Assembly: GCF_026262505.1 (NCBI RefSeq) | Contig: NC_067205.1 | Location: forward strand, 13,082,001 to 13,146,000 | Reading direction: 5' to 3' | Source: Trichomonas vaginalis G3 | Lineage: Eukaryota; Parabasalia; Trichomonadida; Trichomonadidae | Length of the DNA stretch: 64,000 bases | Part shown: positions 45,520-54,022 of the stretch, piece by piece | Layout of the letters: every line of letters begins with the position of its first letter | Position numbering within the stretch: position 1 is the stretch's first letter | Made by a program: the position numbers and the translations under genes | Notes under the pieces: model-generated | The model's database searches: none | What the model saw: the letters and a program-made list of their open reading frames with translations, nothing else | What the model was told of the DNA's origin: nothing

Positions 45520-46094
45520 TGAATTCAACAGGGTGAAAACCGGGTGAAAAAAGAGGTGAGATTTCACCGCTTCACCTAAATTTATTTTTGTGCTATGTTT
45601 TCATACGCGTGAGGGTGGTGATATCATTTATTTTTTATTTTATTTTTTTAAAATTATTTTTATTTTATTTTTATATAAATGACAGAACAAAAGCAACTCA
45701 TTCGAATTCCACAGTATAACAAACATACATTTAAACATTTATTCTTCCTTCCTGAGCATAACATGTTCTTTCAAATACATCCGAGACCAGTTGACTTTTC
45801 ATTGACTGTGTATAAAGATAGAAATAGTTATATCATTAAACCATACGATGACGAAGGTAAGTTATGTAAATTGTACGTTAAGAAGTTAGAGAAAGTTTAT
45901 GTCTTCAAGTATGACTACAATAGGGTTAACACTGATGATGAAGATATTGAGGAAAATTTATGAGAACATTAGTGAAGTCGTTAGTGAGAACGATAGTGAG
46001 GTGAAATTGTTGGCGGCTTTGTAAAGTGTCAAATTCACAAGTATTGGGTAAGGTGGAACGCAGTGCCATCATACCCAAGACTTGTATACTAACT
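45511..46094. repeat. Maverick copy 2 right terminal inverted repeat
   Basis: This is the complement of 25234-25817, without gaps and with two differences seen (one in GTTTTCATACGCGTGAGG, one in the ACCGGGTGAAAA segment). It contains the second copy of the 94-codon gene and ends at 46094 with ...GTATACTAACT. Confidence 0.93.
45679..45963 (+). CDS. Terminal-repeat gene, right copy (94 aa)
   Basis: The product is identical over all 94 residues to that of 25365-25649, again reading outward from an ATTTTTATATAA leader. No change between the two copies is seen within the coding part, whereas the non-coding inner part of the repeat has differences. This could reflect selection or conversion, but with so few sites it proves nothing. 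Confidence 0.7.
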   Translation: MTEQKQLIRIPQYNKHTFKHLFFLPEHNMFFQIHPRPVDFSLTVYKDRNSYIIKPYDDEGKLCKLYVKKLEKVYVFKYDYNRVNTDDEDIEENL

Positions 46095-46100
46095 AGAGTC
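46095..46100. repeat. Target-site duplication AGAGTC, right copy
   Basis: This is an exact repeat of 25228-25233, directly after the element end. On the minus strand it reads GACTCT, the Asp-Ser codons of the MULE transposase. Confidence 0.95.
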
Positions 46101-46766
46101 TAAGTGATAAATTGGTGATTTTTCATGAATTTGAGAGATCATATCATTATCAGAGTAAATAAAAACCAATTTGTCTGGAAAATCAGTATCTTCACCTTGA
46201 ATGTCAAAATAAATAAGGTCATCATGTTGATCTTCCCATTGATTAACATAGTTTTGTAAAGATTGAAATTGATTTAAAGATATGTCTGGTAAAGATCACA
46301 TAAGATCTTTTTGTTGTAAATAATATTTCAATTGATTGATTGCAGTTTGTTTCATAGTCATGTGAATACAAGTATGATCTTTAGGTATTTCAAGCGTTTT
46401 GTTGACTTCTTGTGTTGCATTAAGTGGACTTCCGTGATTCATGAGAAATTTTTTAATCCAAGCACGGTAAGTACCACTTGTAGGTGTATTTTTATGTTGT
46501 GGTGGTGGTCCTGAGTGAATATGAGTTAAGTTTGCAGATTTAAAAATGTAATTGTCGAAATTTTTAATAAATTTAAAGCCTGCTGGGCAGCCTTCGTATT
46601 CGCATCGGTGGTAGATTAATACTCCTGTTCCAATTGATAGTTTTTGTGGGTCTTTGACAAATCTTATGTTACCATGCAGCTCTGCAGCTATAACAAAACG
46701 AGAATATTCTAAATATCCTATGGCTTGATCAACCTCGCATGGAGGATCGGGTGGAGGATGTTGCAT
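46095..46766 (-). pseudogene. MULE transposase, N-terminal part
   Basis: It starts MQHPPPDPPCEVDQAIGYLE, preceded on its own strand by CCTTTTTGCTGCTCA, which combines an M5-like CCTTT and an initiator-like TCA. A FLYWCH/WRKY-GCM1-type zinc motif is present: CEYEGC (C-x4-C) followed by THIHSG (H-x-H). Helical sequence follows. An in-frame TGA at 46296-46298 interrupts it, after which the frame continues ISLNQFQSLQNYVNQWEDQH to KSPIYHLDS at the insertion point. The zinc motif normally binds DNA. The stop shows the gene was probably dead or is dead now, apart from the Maverick. Confidence 0.8.
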
Positions 46767-47014
46767 TGAGCAGCAAAAAGGAAAAATAAAATTGAAAACT
46801 CACATTGAAAAAATAACGGTTTAATAGAAAATATTTTTTTTCTTCTGAAAAAGAATTATCTTTGAGTATTTAAATTGGGATAAAGAATATAGAATAGATA
46901 ACTAGTACTTAATATATGATACATGTACACGAAATGGAAGAATATGTACTAAAAGAAAGAGAAATTTTAGCTTAATATTTTACATACGAATCAATTATCT
47001 TTGGTTAAAAGGTA

Positions 47015-48061
47015 GAATTGTTGGCTATGATGTACTGATTCATGATCAGTACATCATAGCCAACAATTCCTTATACAAAGTTCAAAAACTTGGGTGCAAT
47101 CAGTTCTGATTGCATCCAAGTTTTTGAACTTTCTTGAGGGAATTAAAGGGTGAGAGATTTATAGTCTATATATATATCTCCCACCCTCTAATTCCCTCCC
47201 TGACAGTGGGAAACTTTGTCTGAATGTTAAACTATTCAGACAAAGTTTCCCGCTGTTTGCGAAGGAATTGTTGGCTATGATGTACTGATTCATGATCAGT
47301 GCATCATAGCCAACAATTCCTTATATAAAGTTCAAAAACTTGGGTGCAATCAGTTCTGATTGCACCCAAGTTTTTGAACTTTCTTGAGGGAATGGAAGAG
47401 TAAGAGGTATACATTATGAATATATACCTCTTACCCTTCCATTCCCTCTCTGACAGCGGGAAACTTTGTCTGAATGTTAAACTATTCACACAAAGTTTCC
47501 CGCTGTCAGCGAAAGAATTGTTCCATCTGGTGCATAGAGTGTGAATCTATGCACCAAATGGAGCAAGTCCCTCGCGAAATTGCCAAAACTTGTGTCGCAT
47601 TTCAAAGATTGCGACCCAAATTTTGGCGATTTCTAGTAGAGATGGAGTATTTTGAGTCACTGACCTATATGCAGTGGCTCAAAGGGCTCCATCTCTACTT
47701 TGAAGCAAGGAAACTTTCCTCGAAATTTTGATAATTTGAAGAAAGTTTTCAAGCAATTAACAAAGGATTACTCGCTATGAGGTAAAAATTCTAGATTTTC
47801 ACCTCATAGCGAGAGCTTCCCTTTCATTGCTTGAAAACTTTCCCCAGCTTCAAAATTGGGGAAAGGGCTGTAAAGTCGACTCCGATACCAGCAGGTACCA
47901 GAGTATTTAAAAGAGAAGCCCTCGTACGAGTTTCTAAGAAGACCTTCTCATTCAAGAAGATCTTAATAGAAAATCGTACGAGGGCATTGGAAACTCGCGT
48001 CTGGTACATGTTGGTACCAGAGTGTTTGAGATTTGAAGACTCTGGTACTAACATGTACCAG
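47015..48061. repeat. Array of about eleven long hairpins
   Basis: Almost the whole stretch folds into consecutive inverted repeats. Clear ones are 47015-47069 (25-nt arms, perfect), 47077-47132 (27-nt arms), 47136-47198 and 47205-47254. The same four come again, with small changes, at 47265-47504 (250-bp duplication). Then follow 47515-47568, 47575-47633, 47635-47699, a nested one at 47701-47870, 47918-47985 and 48001-48061 (23-nt arms, perfect). Loops are 3-15 nt in most. Apart from the duplication, the stems share no sequence. I see no open frame, terminal repeat or tRNA-like pattern that explains it. Confidence 0.85.
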
Positions 48062-48918
48062 AATTTATGATGAATTTAAGATGGACCATTATAAAATGGT
48101 AGCGGTTTGTTTCAAAAAATTTTAGATGAGATTTGCATAGATATAGATTATATGATTTATACATATGAAAAATAATATATAAAAATATAATTTTGAGATA
48201 ATTATGTAAATAATATTTTAAATATTTGAATTTGAGGTATAATTTTATAGTAAAATATATTATAAAGAGTATTTATATAAATAATGTAAAATAATATAAG
48301 TAATAAAAATTGAGACCCCCTCCCTGTTTTTGATGTTTTGTCACTTTTTCGGTAATTCTTATTGTTTCTTGAATCTGTTTTTTTGGGCTGAAATCTTATA
48401 AGAAATGGCAGAATAATAGCTACAGAAATGAATATCAAATTCATTATTAAGAATTTGAACCTAGAAAACATTAGAGTATTTGTATTTTTGACGTGTAAAT
48501 GAAAGGTTTTCAACTCTTCAAAAAACAACGTGAGGAATTGATTTATAGGTTTATATTGCACACACTCATGTATAAATTAATATTCATTAATAAGATGAAA
48601 ATTAATGGAAAACAACACAGAAATAATTCGAAATTTGATAATTATGAAAGATGATAGATTTCCATGAAATCTCTACCAATATAAAAGCTTTTCTTACTTC
48701 TACTCATGCTCAAACATCTAGAAAACCAATATTTTGCATCGATATCGGCCATAACAATTTTATATTGAAGATATTATTTGTAACAAATGAATAAGTAATA
48801 TATTTATATGATTATTTCTACCGCTTTCTATTCATATTTTGGTATTTTCTTGACACGTAAAATCTATTTTACATAGCAAAATTAATTCAATTTCTTGAGA
48901 AAAGTGACGATTGGTCCG
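48062..48918. other. AT-rich spacer, no gene seen
   Basis: The stretch is low-complexity AT-rich DNA. A minus-strand frame of about 119 codons (48202-48561) is Phe/Ile/Asn-rich with no domain and is not supported. The last 30 bases hold the eS26 promoter. Confidence 0.5.
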
Positions 48919-48926
48919 CCTTTCAG
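48919..48926 (+). promoter_or_regulatory. M5/initiator-like core promoter of the eS26 gene
   Basis: CCTTTCAG lies directly against the ATG at 48927. CCTTT overlapping a TCA initiator is a described core promoter type of T. vaginalis. The leader would be only two or three bases, which is usual here. Confidence 0.6.
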
Positions 48927-49283
48927 ATGCCAGTCAAGAGAAGGAATCATGGCCGTTCCAAGATGAACCGTGGCCACACAAGAACAGTCAACTGCATGAA
49001 CTGCGGCCGCCAAGTTCCAAAGGATAAGGCAATCACACGTTTTGCCATCAAGAATATGGTTGATGCTTCATCAGCTAAGGATGTTTCCGATGCTTGCATC
49101 TATCAGGGCTACGAGCTTCCAAAGACATACCAGAAGCAGTACTACTGCGTTTCTTGCGCTGTCCACCGCCACGTTGTTCGTCCACGTAACGTCAACGTTC
49201 GCCGCAACCGTGTTCCACTCTTCCTCAAGCTCAGACTTGAGAAGCTCGAACAGCGCAACGCTCAACGCCTTTCCAAGGAGTAA
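48927..49283 (+). CDS. RPS26: Ribosomal protein eS26 (S26e)
   Basis: It encodes 118 residues, full length for the family. It begins MPVKRRNHGRSKMNRGH and has the zinc ligands C23/C26 (VNCMNC) and C74/C77 (YCVSC), with RCxxxx-type basic ends replaced by the lysine/arginine tail EKLEQRNAQRLSKE. eS26 sits near the mRNA exit channel of the small subunit. Codon choice is C-rich at third positions (AAC, TTC, AAG), unlike the Maverick genes, as in highly expressed trichomonad genes. The stop is within TAAA, the reported polyadenylation signal. It is a complete host gene. Confidence 0.97.
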   Translation: MPVKRRNHGRSKMNRGHTRTVNCMNCGRQVPKDKAITRFAIKNMVDASSAKDVSDACIYQGYELPKTYQKQYYCVSCAVHRHVVRPRNVNVRRNRVPLFLKLRLEKLEQRNAQRLSKE

Positions 49284-49466
49284 ATTTTATTTTTAATTGA
49301 TATTGAACGATACAATCTTCATAAATTATCATCAAATCAAATCTTTACGATTCTAAAACATATTTAACATTTACAAAAAAAAATCAAATTTGATAAATGC
49401 TAATTACTATATATATGAGTGAAATAATATGATAATTATAATCAAAATAATAATTTTATTTTTATT

Positions 49467-50690
49467 TCATGCACTTTTGATCTGAATTACATTTATCATA
49501 TATCCGATAATCAATAAAGCAGCGCAAGCAATTCCTGGAAGACAAATGAGAAGAAGACTTGCTGTGTTGCGTGCTTTAGCAATCTGAAGTGTGTTTTCGT
49601 TTTCGTGGAAATCATTTTCCATTGAAATGACGCCAATGATTTCTTCGGACATTTCTTCAGATGTATTGTAGCTTTCGGAAATGAAAAGAACAAAAATACC
49701 GGTTAATGACAAAACCATTGACATAAGATAAGCAGCGGACATTCCGAAAAATTCATTGATGTAGGCCTTTAAGAAGGCGCCAACGAGTGGTGTAATAAAT
49801 AAGCCAAGAGCTGGGAAGAGATCAAGGAAAAGTGTCCATTTGCATTTTCCATTGTTATAACCTGCAAGTCCGATGAATTCGGCAATGCAAAGAAGGATAA
49901 GGATCTCTAATGGTGATGATGCTACTTGGAATGGCTGATTAATGCCAAAAAGTGCAAAAATTACGAAAAGACCTAAAACAACAAAGCCAGAGTAAAGATA
50001 AACGTAGGATGGAATTGCACGATTAAGTGTTTGAGTACAGAGGTGATTGATAACGATAAAGATGACAAGTCCGAGTAACAATCTATAAGAAACAAGTCCG
50101 ATCTTTTCAGTGAATGCTGAGAATGCAACAAAATGTAAAATAAAAGCGCCTGCAATTAATGGCTTTGAGAAGCAATAAACAGCAAGAATAAGTGAAATGA
50201 AAGGAATAATCTTAGAATGCGTAGAAGGTGGAATCAAAAAGACTGTTTTGGCTTGGATTGTTTCGAGAGAGTTAGCTGGGAACTTGATTGTTGTTTCAAG
50301 CTCTATGTTGGATGCATTGTTATAAATTGTGGAAAATGCATTAAATCCTGAATATGTATTTCCTGTAATTTTGATCATCGCTTGATTTGAGTCTGTGACT
50401 TGTGAATATCCGTTTGATGATTTAGACATAAAATTAACTGCCATGGTTTCCGAATTAAATGTTGGCTTCAAGTTGAATGTCATGTATGATTCGACACCTA
50501 ATGGAAGAGTTGATGTTGTATTAAAAGTCACGTTATAAGTAGTAGAATCGCTATCTTGTGGAATAACCAATGTTTCGGATTTTGTCAAGAAGAAGACAGA
50601 AAGCAAGGATGATTCTACTGCTAAAATTCCTGTAATTATTGACATATAAGAGAAAACATATCTTGGGTGGTTGCCCGTGATTTTGAACAT
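49467..50690 (-). CDS. Multi-pass membrane protein with luminal domain
   Basis: It encodes 407 residues. One transmembrane helix lies near the N-terminus (about 11-36). About 130 residues of beta-rich, Ser/Thr/Asn-rich, probably luminal sequence follow (TYNVTFNTTSTLPLGVESYM). Seven or eight hydrophobic helices fill residues 165-400, with an acidic loop (TSEEMSEEIIGVISMENDFH) before the last. The layout recalls GOST/TMEM181-like proteins (luminal domain plus seven helices), but I see no diagnostic motif. The start at 50690 is the first ATG after an AT-rich spacer. It is an intact host gene, probably in the secretory pathway. Confidence 0.75.
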   Translation of the reverse strand: MFKITGNHPRYVFSYMSIITGILAVESSLLSVFFLTKSETLVIPQDSDSTTYNVTFNTTSTLPLGVESYMTFNLKPTFNSETMAVNFMSKSSNGYSQVTDSNQAMIKITGNTYSGFNAFSTIYNNASNIELETTIKFPANSLETIQAKTVFLIPPSTHSKIIPFISLILAVYCFSKPLIAGAFILHFVAFSAFTEKIGLVSYRLLLGLVIFIVINHLCTQTLNRAIPSYVYLYSGFVVLGLFVIFALFGINQPFQVASSPLEILILLCIAEFIGLAGYNNGKCKWTLFLDLFPALGLFITPLVGAFLKAYINEFFGMSAAYLMSMVLSLTGIFVLFISESYNTSEEMSEEIIGVISMENDFHENENTLQIAKARNTASLLLICLPGIACAALLIIGYMINVIQIKSA

Positions 50691-51414
50691 TTATGTATGT
50701 TGTCAGTTTTTTTTATCAATATCTATCGATTTCTGATATCTGAACTATTCATTATGTATCCTTGATTTAAGATAGAGGATTGTGTATTTTGGAAAATCTG
50801 AAAAACAAAAGATATGATTCTGATAATTTCTTGACTTATGTTAATGAACAGCTATTGTATGTTAGAATTATCTTAACATTAAGTCAATTCATTGTGATGC
50901 CTATAATCTTACACAGGTGAAATCAAATATAAATCTCATTAGACTCAATGATCAAAATTATGGTCAAATCATTATTTGTCATGTTTTCTAGCTTCTTATG
51001 AAATAAGTATATCAATAACAAATGATTCACTCAAGATTTGAGTTTGAATTTGAATTTAAGGAAATCAAAAGTAGAATTTATAAGATATGGTCTTTTTCTA
51101 GCATATTAAGTGTTATAGTGATGAAAAGTATTTTATCGGAATTAAGCTCAAGCTATGAGTTTATATAATGAAGCTAAAAGATGCTAAATCTAATATAACT
51201 GATACTTATTTTGCAAAGCCAGACTGATATTGTAATCAAAAGTCCGAAATATTTCCCACATTTATTTTGATTGAGTCATTCTTGAATGTAATGAACTCAT
51301 GGGTCTGGATCACATACTCACAGCAAATAACCATGAAGAATACTGTCCGGATCATGTTAATACAGTCAAGAAAAAAAAAAGCTATTTTAGACTGTTATTT
51401 TAAAAAGTGACAAA
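50691..51414. other. Divergent intergenic spacer, no gene seen
   Basis: It is AT-rich with many short T and A runs. It must hold promoters of the membrane protein gene (minus) and the methyltransferase gene (plus; AAAAAGTGACAAAATG at its end). No frame here has coding character. Confidence 0.5.
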
Positions 51415-52083
51415 ATGAAATCAGTTTTTGAAGCAGTTAGTGATGATGAAAATGAGGAAGAAATTGAAGAGGAGCCTGTTGTTAGAGAAAAGCCAATATC
51501 ATGGGCTGATAATAAGTACTGGGATGAACGATATACAAAAAATCCAAATCAATTTGAATGGTATTTACCTTGGAAAAAGCTGAAAGGCTCACTTGGAAGA
51601 TATATTGATGGATGTACTAGTGCACTCCATGTAGGATGCGGAACTTCAACGTTAGGAATAGATATCCAAGAAGATGGAGTTAAAAATGTTCTTAATATTG
51701 ATACATCAGAAACTGTTATACAAGAAATGTCATCTAAATATGAACGAAAAAGGAATAAATTCGAAGTTGGAGATATAAGAAACCTTGAATATCGGAAAAA
51801 CTCATTTGACTTGGTTATTGATAAAGGCACAATGGATTCTATGATGTGTGCCGAAACTTCTCAGCATGATATTGGAAAAATGTTCAAGGAAATTTCTAGA
51901 GTTCTCAAGCCTGGCGGAACATTCATAGAAATATCTAACGCTTGCGAAGAACTACGTTTATCATATTTTCAGCCTACTCTCTACAACTGGAAAATACTTG
52001 GCGTTATCAAAATACCAAAACCAATTCTGAAAGATGATTTCTATTATGCTTATATTGCTAAACTCAATGAGGCTCAAGAATAA
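51415..52083 (+). CDS. EEF1AKMT4/METTL13-like methyltransferase
   Basis: It encodes 222 residues. An acidic N-terminus (SDDENEEEIEEE) precedes the family signature NKYWDERYTKNPNQFEWYLP at 33-52. The AdoMet motif is LHVGCGTSTLG at 71-81, with acidic residues at D96 (NIDTS) and D120, and the family motif VIDKGTMDSM at 134-143. A post-motif strand (SRVLKPGGTFIEIS) follows. Human relatives methylate lysines of elongation factor eEF1A. The target here is inferred from the family only. The length fits a single-domain member, and the gene looks intact. Confidence 0.85.
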   Translation: MKSVFEAVSDDENEEEIEEEPVVREKPISWADNKYWDERYTKNPNQFEWYLPWKKLKGSLGRYIDGCTSALHVGCGTSTLGIDIQEDGVKNVLNIDTSETVIQEMSSKYERKRNKFEVGDIRNLEYRKNSFDLVIDKGTMDSMMCAETSQHDIGKMFKEISRVLKPGGTFIEISNACEELRLSYFQPTLYNWKILGVIKIPKPILKDDFYYAYIAKLNEAQE

Positions 52084-53098
52084 TGAATTGGTCAGTATAT
52101 ATTGTTGTTAATTTAATAAAGGTTCATATTAGTCAATATATTACTTATTTTCTAGAAACTTTTCATTACAATAATGATATGTAAATGTATCTTTGCATGC
52201 TTGTTAAAGTATTACGAACCCAAACTAAAAATATTGAAAATTTGATTGATTTTCCCATATTTTGAATATTTTATGCTAAACAATGATAGAAGTTAACTGT
52301 CTGAAAGGGATCTGTGATATAAATTACATGTTATTCATTACAAATTTAATTCGTCCGATTTTTGATTAGTCTCTGAAGCATTATGAATGAAATCTGGATC
52401 ATGTTGATTGATATGCTTGTATTTTACTTGATTATTAAGCCCTTATGTTCTAATTGAGTATTTCAGGTAACACTTTCAAAGGGTTTACAATTCCTAACCA
52501 ACAATATTTTTATCAAAAAATTTTCTTAATTATTTGTTGTTATTAGCATGTATTTGCATTATTGCGAACACCGAAAATCAAAAATAAAATTCAAGGTGAA
52601 GAATGAAATCAAATTTTGGGAAATATTTTCGTCTATAGTGTGTAATAAGTCATATATTTTTTCGAGTAAGATTTGGAACGATCAACTAAAAGTCAATGTT
52701 TGACCAACTGTGATCTCTGAAAAAATTAAAGGTATTTTGTTTAATTCCATATAAGTACTTGCTTTATTATGTACACCTAGACATGCGATTCCATCAAAGT
52801 TGATATCTGACAATTGGCTGGCTAAACTTTTCTCCTTATCAAAAAAATTATTCGTTTCAGAAAATTTTATTGTTAAAATCATGTATTCAATTTATGGCAA
52901 TTAACAAGATTTTAAAAATATTTTGATGATGGCTCATAAAATTCAATTTTACATTTCGTGATAAAGTTGCTTACTATATCATATAGTACATGAATATCGA
53001 TGAAATTTTGAATAAAATTTTTCAAGGGTATCCTCAGAAATTATGAACAAACAGAATCTCAAATAAATTGATAAGATTGAAAGGAAGAAAGTCCAAAA
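52084..53098. other. Intergenic spacer with a possible small gene relic
   Basis: It is AT-rich. A minus-strand frame at 52682-52882 reads QLSDINFDGIACLGVHNKAS, which looks more protein-like than its surroundings, but it is only 66 codons with no homolog I recognise. The rest shows nothing. Confidence 0.35.
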
Positions 53099-53104
53099 TC
53101 ATTT
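53099..53104 (+). promoter_or_regulatory. Initiator-like TCATTT before the cysteine synthase gene
   Basis: TCATTT at 53099, followed by TTCATCTTT, lies 19-24 bases before the ATG at 53123. It fits the TCA(Y)(T/A) initiator of trichomonads. The true start site is not known. Confidence 0.45.
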
Positions 53105-53122
53105 TTCATCTTTCCCTCTAGA

Positions 53123-54022
53123 ATGATCTACAACAACATCCTCGAGACAATCGGAAACACACCAATGGTCCGCATCAACCACCTTAACCCAAACCCAAAG
53201 GTTCAGATGTATGCTAAGCTTGAAGGATTTAACCCAACAGGCTCCGTTAAGGACAGAATCGCTCTTAAGATGATTGAGCAGGCTGAATCCGAAGGACTTC
53301 TTAAGCCAGGTTCCACAATCATCGAAGCCACATCCGGAAACACAGGTATCGGTCTTGCTATGATTGGCCGTGTTAAGGGCTACAATGTCGTCATTGTCAT
53401 GTCAGAAGGTGTTTCTCTTGAACGCCGTAAAATGATCAAGGCTTTCGGTGCCGAAATCATCCTTACTGATAAGAAGCTTGGTACAGATGGCGCCATCCGT
53501 AGGGTTGCTGAAATCCTTAAGGAGAACCCAGGCAAGTACTTCAATCCAAACCAGTTCTCCAACGAGTACAACAAACTCGCTCATTACAAGACAACAGCCG
53601 AAGAGATCTGGGCTCAGACAGAAGGCAAGATTACACACTTCGTTTCTGCTGTTGGCACATCTGGCACACTTATGGGCGTCGGAATGAACCTTCGTGAAAA
53701 GAATCCAAACATCAAGATCGTCGAAGCTCAACCAACAAAGGGACACTACATCCAGGGCCTTAAGTCCATGGAAGAAGCTATCGTTCCAGCTATTTACGAT
53801 CCATCCAAGATTGATGAGCACATCCTCATCGAATCTGAAGAAGCATTCGACACTGCTCGCGAAGTCGTTGCTAAGGAAGGTATATTCATCGGTATGTCCG
53901 CTGGTGCTGCTATGCTTGCAGCTCAGAAGGTAGCCGCGAAGCTTGATGAAGGCGTTATCGTCGTTCTTCTTGCTGATAGAGGTGAGAAGTACCTTTCTAC
54001 AAAGTTGTTTGAGACCGAATAA
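53123..54022 (+). CDS. Cysteine synthase (PLP-dependent)
   Basis: It encodes 299 residues and is complete. The pyridoxal-phosphate lysine is K43 in NPTGSVKDR. The substrate loop TSGNT is at 70-74, the phosphate-binding loop GTSGT is at 178-182, and the C-terminal ADRGEKYLST is in place. The enzyme makes cysteine from sulfide and an activated serine. The trichomonad enzymes are reported to accept O-phosphoserine and to be bacterial in type. Codon use is C-rich, as in eS26, so it is probably highly expressed. It replaces glutathione-based thiol supply in this parasite. The stop is within TAAA. Confidence 0.97.
   Translation: MIYNNILETIGNTPMVRINHLNPNPKVQMYAKLEGFNPTGSVKDRIALKMIEQAESEGLLKPGSTIIEATSGNTGIGLAMIGRVKGYNVVIVMSEGVSLERRKMIKAFGAEIILTDKKLGTDGAIRRVAEILKENPGKYFNPNQFSNEYNKLAHYKTTAEEIWAQTEGKITHFVSAVGTSGTLMGVGMNLREKNPNIKIVEAQPTKGHYIQGLKSMEEAIVPAIYDPSKIDEHILIESEEAFDTAREVVAKEGIFIGMSAGAAMLAAQKVAAKLDEGVIVVLLADRGEKYLSTKLFETE

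Larger units (their letters stand above)
25234..46094. mobile_element. Maverick/Polinton copy 2, full length
   Basis: It is 20,861 bp, starting AGTTAGTATACAAG and ending with its complement, as expected of the 5'-AG...CT-3' ends of this class. It has 584-bp terminal inverted repeats and a perfect 6-bp target duplication. The parts are capsid (26607-28090), PolB (29358-33200), integrase (36740-37825), fibre genes (37894-40923), putative minor capsid (40941-41721) and packaging ATPase (42984-43871), plus regulators and small proteins. I recognised no adenain-type protease. It is complete in extent but looks broken, with about six to eight breaks. The near-identical ends point to a recent insertion. 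Confidence 0.95.
24205..46766 (-). mobile_element. Mutator-like (MULE) transposon gene split by Maverick copy 2
   Basis: The two halves of one MULE transposase gene lie at 46095-46766 (N-terminal) and 24205-25233 (C-terminal), on the same strand, with copy 2 between them. The duplicated 6-bp target encodes Asp-Ser in both halves, and the reading frame would be continuous across it. The combined coding length is near 564 codons, usual for a MULE. I could not find MULE terminal inverted repeats: the C-terminal side abuts copy 1, and the N-terminal side is followed by AT-rich DNA and a hairpin array. Confidence 0.85.

Noticed and set aside
47015-48061. CRISPR array or tRNA/snRNA cluster
   Set aside because: There is no constant repeat with variable spacers. 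Each stem is different, and no cloverleaf or box pattern of known RNAs is seen. The host is a eukaryote.
48202-48561. 119-codon minus-strand frame as a gene
   Set aside because: It has low-complexity Phe/Ile/Asn content, no domain and no promoter-like motif, and it sits in an AT-rich spacer.
52682-52882. 66-codon minus-strand frame as a host gene
   Set aside because: It is too short and has no recognised motif; noted only as a possible relic in the spacer.
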